Below, in pieces: positions 15,800 through 15,871 of a stretch of 15,871 bases of DNA (the first letter of the stretch is position 1; every line of letters begins with the position of its first letter). Made by a program: the position numbers and the translations under genes. Below the pieces are notes generated by a model, which worked only from the letters and a program-made list of their open reading frames with translations, was not told where the DNA came from and did not search any database. Origin of the DNA: Dunaliella salina (taxonomy: Eukaryota > Chlorophyta > Chlorophyceae > Chlamydomonadales > Dunaliellaceae); contig MU069679.1 of the NCBI GenBank assembly GCA_002284615.2, forward strand, positions 371,146-387,016. The letters are read 5' to 3'.

Positions 15800-15871
<72 letters not shown>
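15800..15871 (+). repeat. (GT)36 microsatellite forming the donor after exon 4
   Basis: Thirty-six GT units start exactly at the predicted donor and run off the end of the window, so the tract is longer than seen. It is the same arrangement as after exon 1. Confidence 0.88.

Overview
The window looks like nuclear DNA of a green alga, most likely a volvocalean/Dunaliella-type chlorophyte. That placement is inference from style: short GC-rich exons with Gln, Gly, Ala and Pro runs, very long introns full of TGCA-rich minisatellites, (CA)n and (GT)n tracts, and a plant/algal-type hAT transposon. There is no bacterial gene organisation, and I see no rRNA, tRNA or CRISPR array. Both ends of the window lie inside dinucleotide repeats, which suggests a draft contig broken at microsatellites.

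One split plus-strand gene appears to span the whole window. Four exons can be read from sequence and their phases agree: exon 1 at 70-1168 (ends with one base of a split codon), exon 2 at 2666-2772 (completes that codon and ends in phase 0), exon 3 at 6946-7017 or 7026 (phase 0) and exon 4 at 15689-15799 (phase 0, open to the right). The encoded protein starts with a long low-complexity Gly/Gln/Pro-rich region and then becomes ordinary globular-looking sequence in exons 3 and 4. I do not recognise its family. The introns are about 1.5, 4.2 and 8.7 kb. A further possible exon lies at 7803-7997.

The introns are dominated by independent tandem arrays: units of about 57 bp (1435-1575), 32 bp (1785-2345), 120-130 bp (2737-3175, whose first unit is the 3' part of exon 2), 67 bp (3180-3450), 15 bp (5774-5849), 18 bp (7662-7715), a composite unit of about 35 bp (8078-8450), 23 bp (11664-11755), 45 bp (12220-12399), 69 bp (12975-13740), 50 bp (14489-14638) and 90 bp (15275-15525).

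The large third intron also carries mobile DNA. A 1192-bp hAT element (9433-10624) has perfect 20-bp terminal inverted repeats, a perfect 8-bp target duplication and a truncated transposase that keeps only the BED-finger N-terminal part. A 115-bp MITE (15531-15645) has related ends and a decayed 8-bp duplication. Several minus-strand stretches (12491-12938, and more weakly 11942-12172, 11714-11920 and 8953-9374) read like decayed coding sequence of unknown family and may be relics of an older element or nested gene.

No complete, novel functional system is demonstrable from the sequence. The most interesting points are the exon 2 tail amplified inside its own intron, the splice donors sitting exactly at (GT)n tracts, the related pair of hAT elements, and the frameshifted antisense coding relic.
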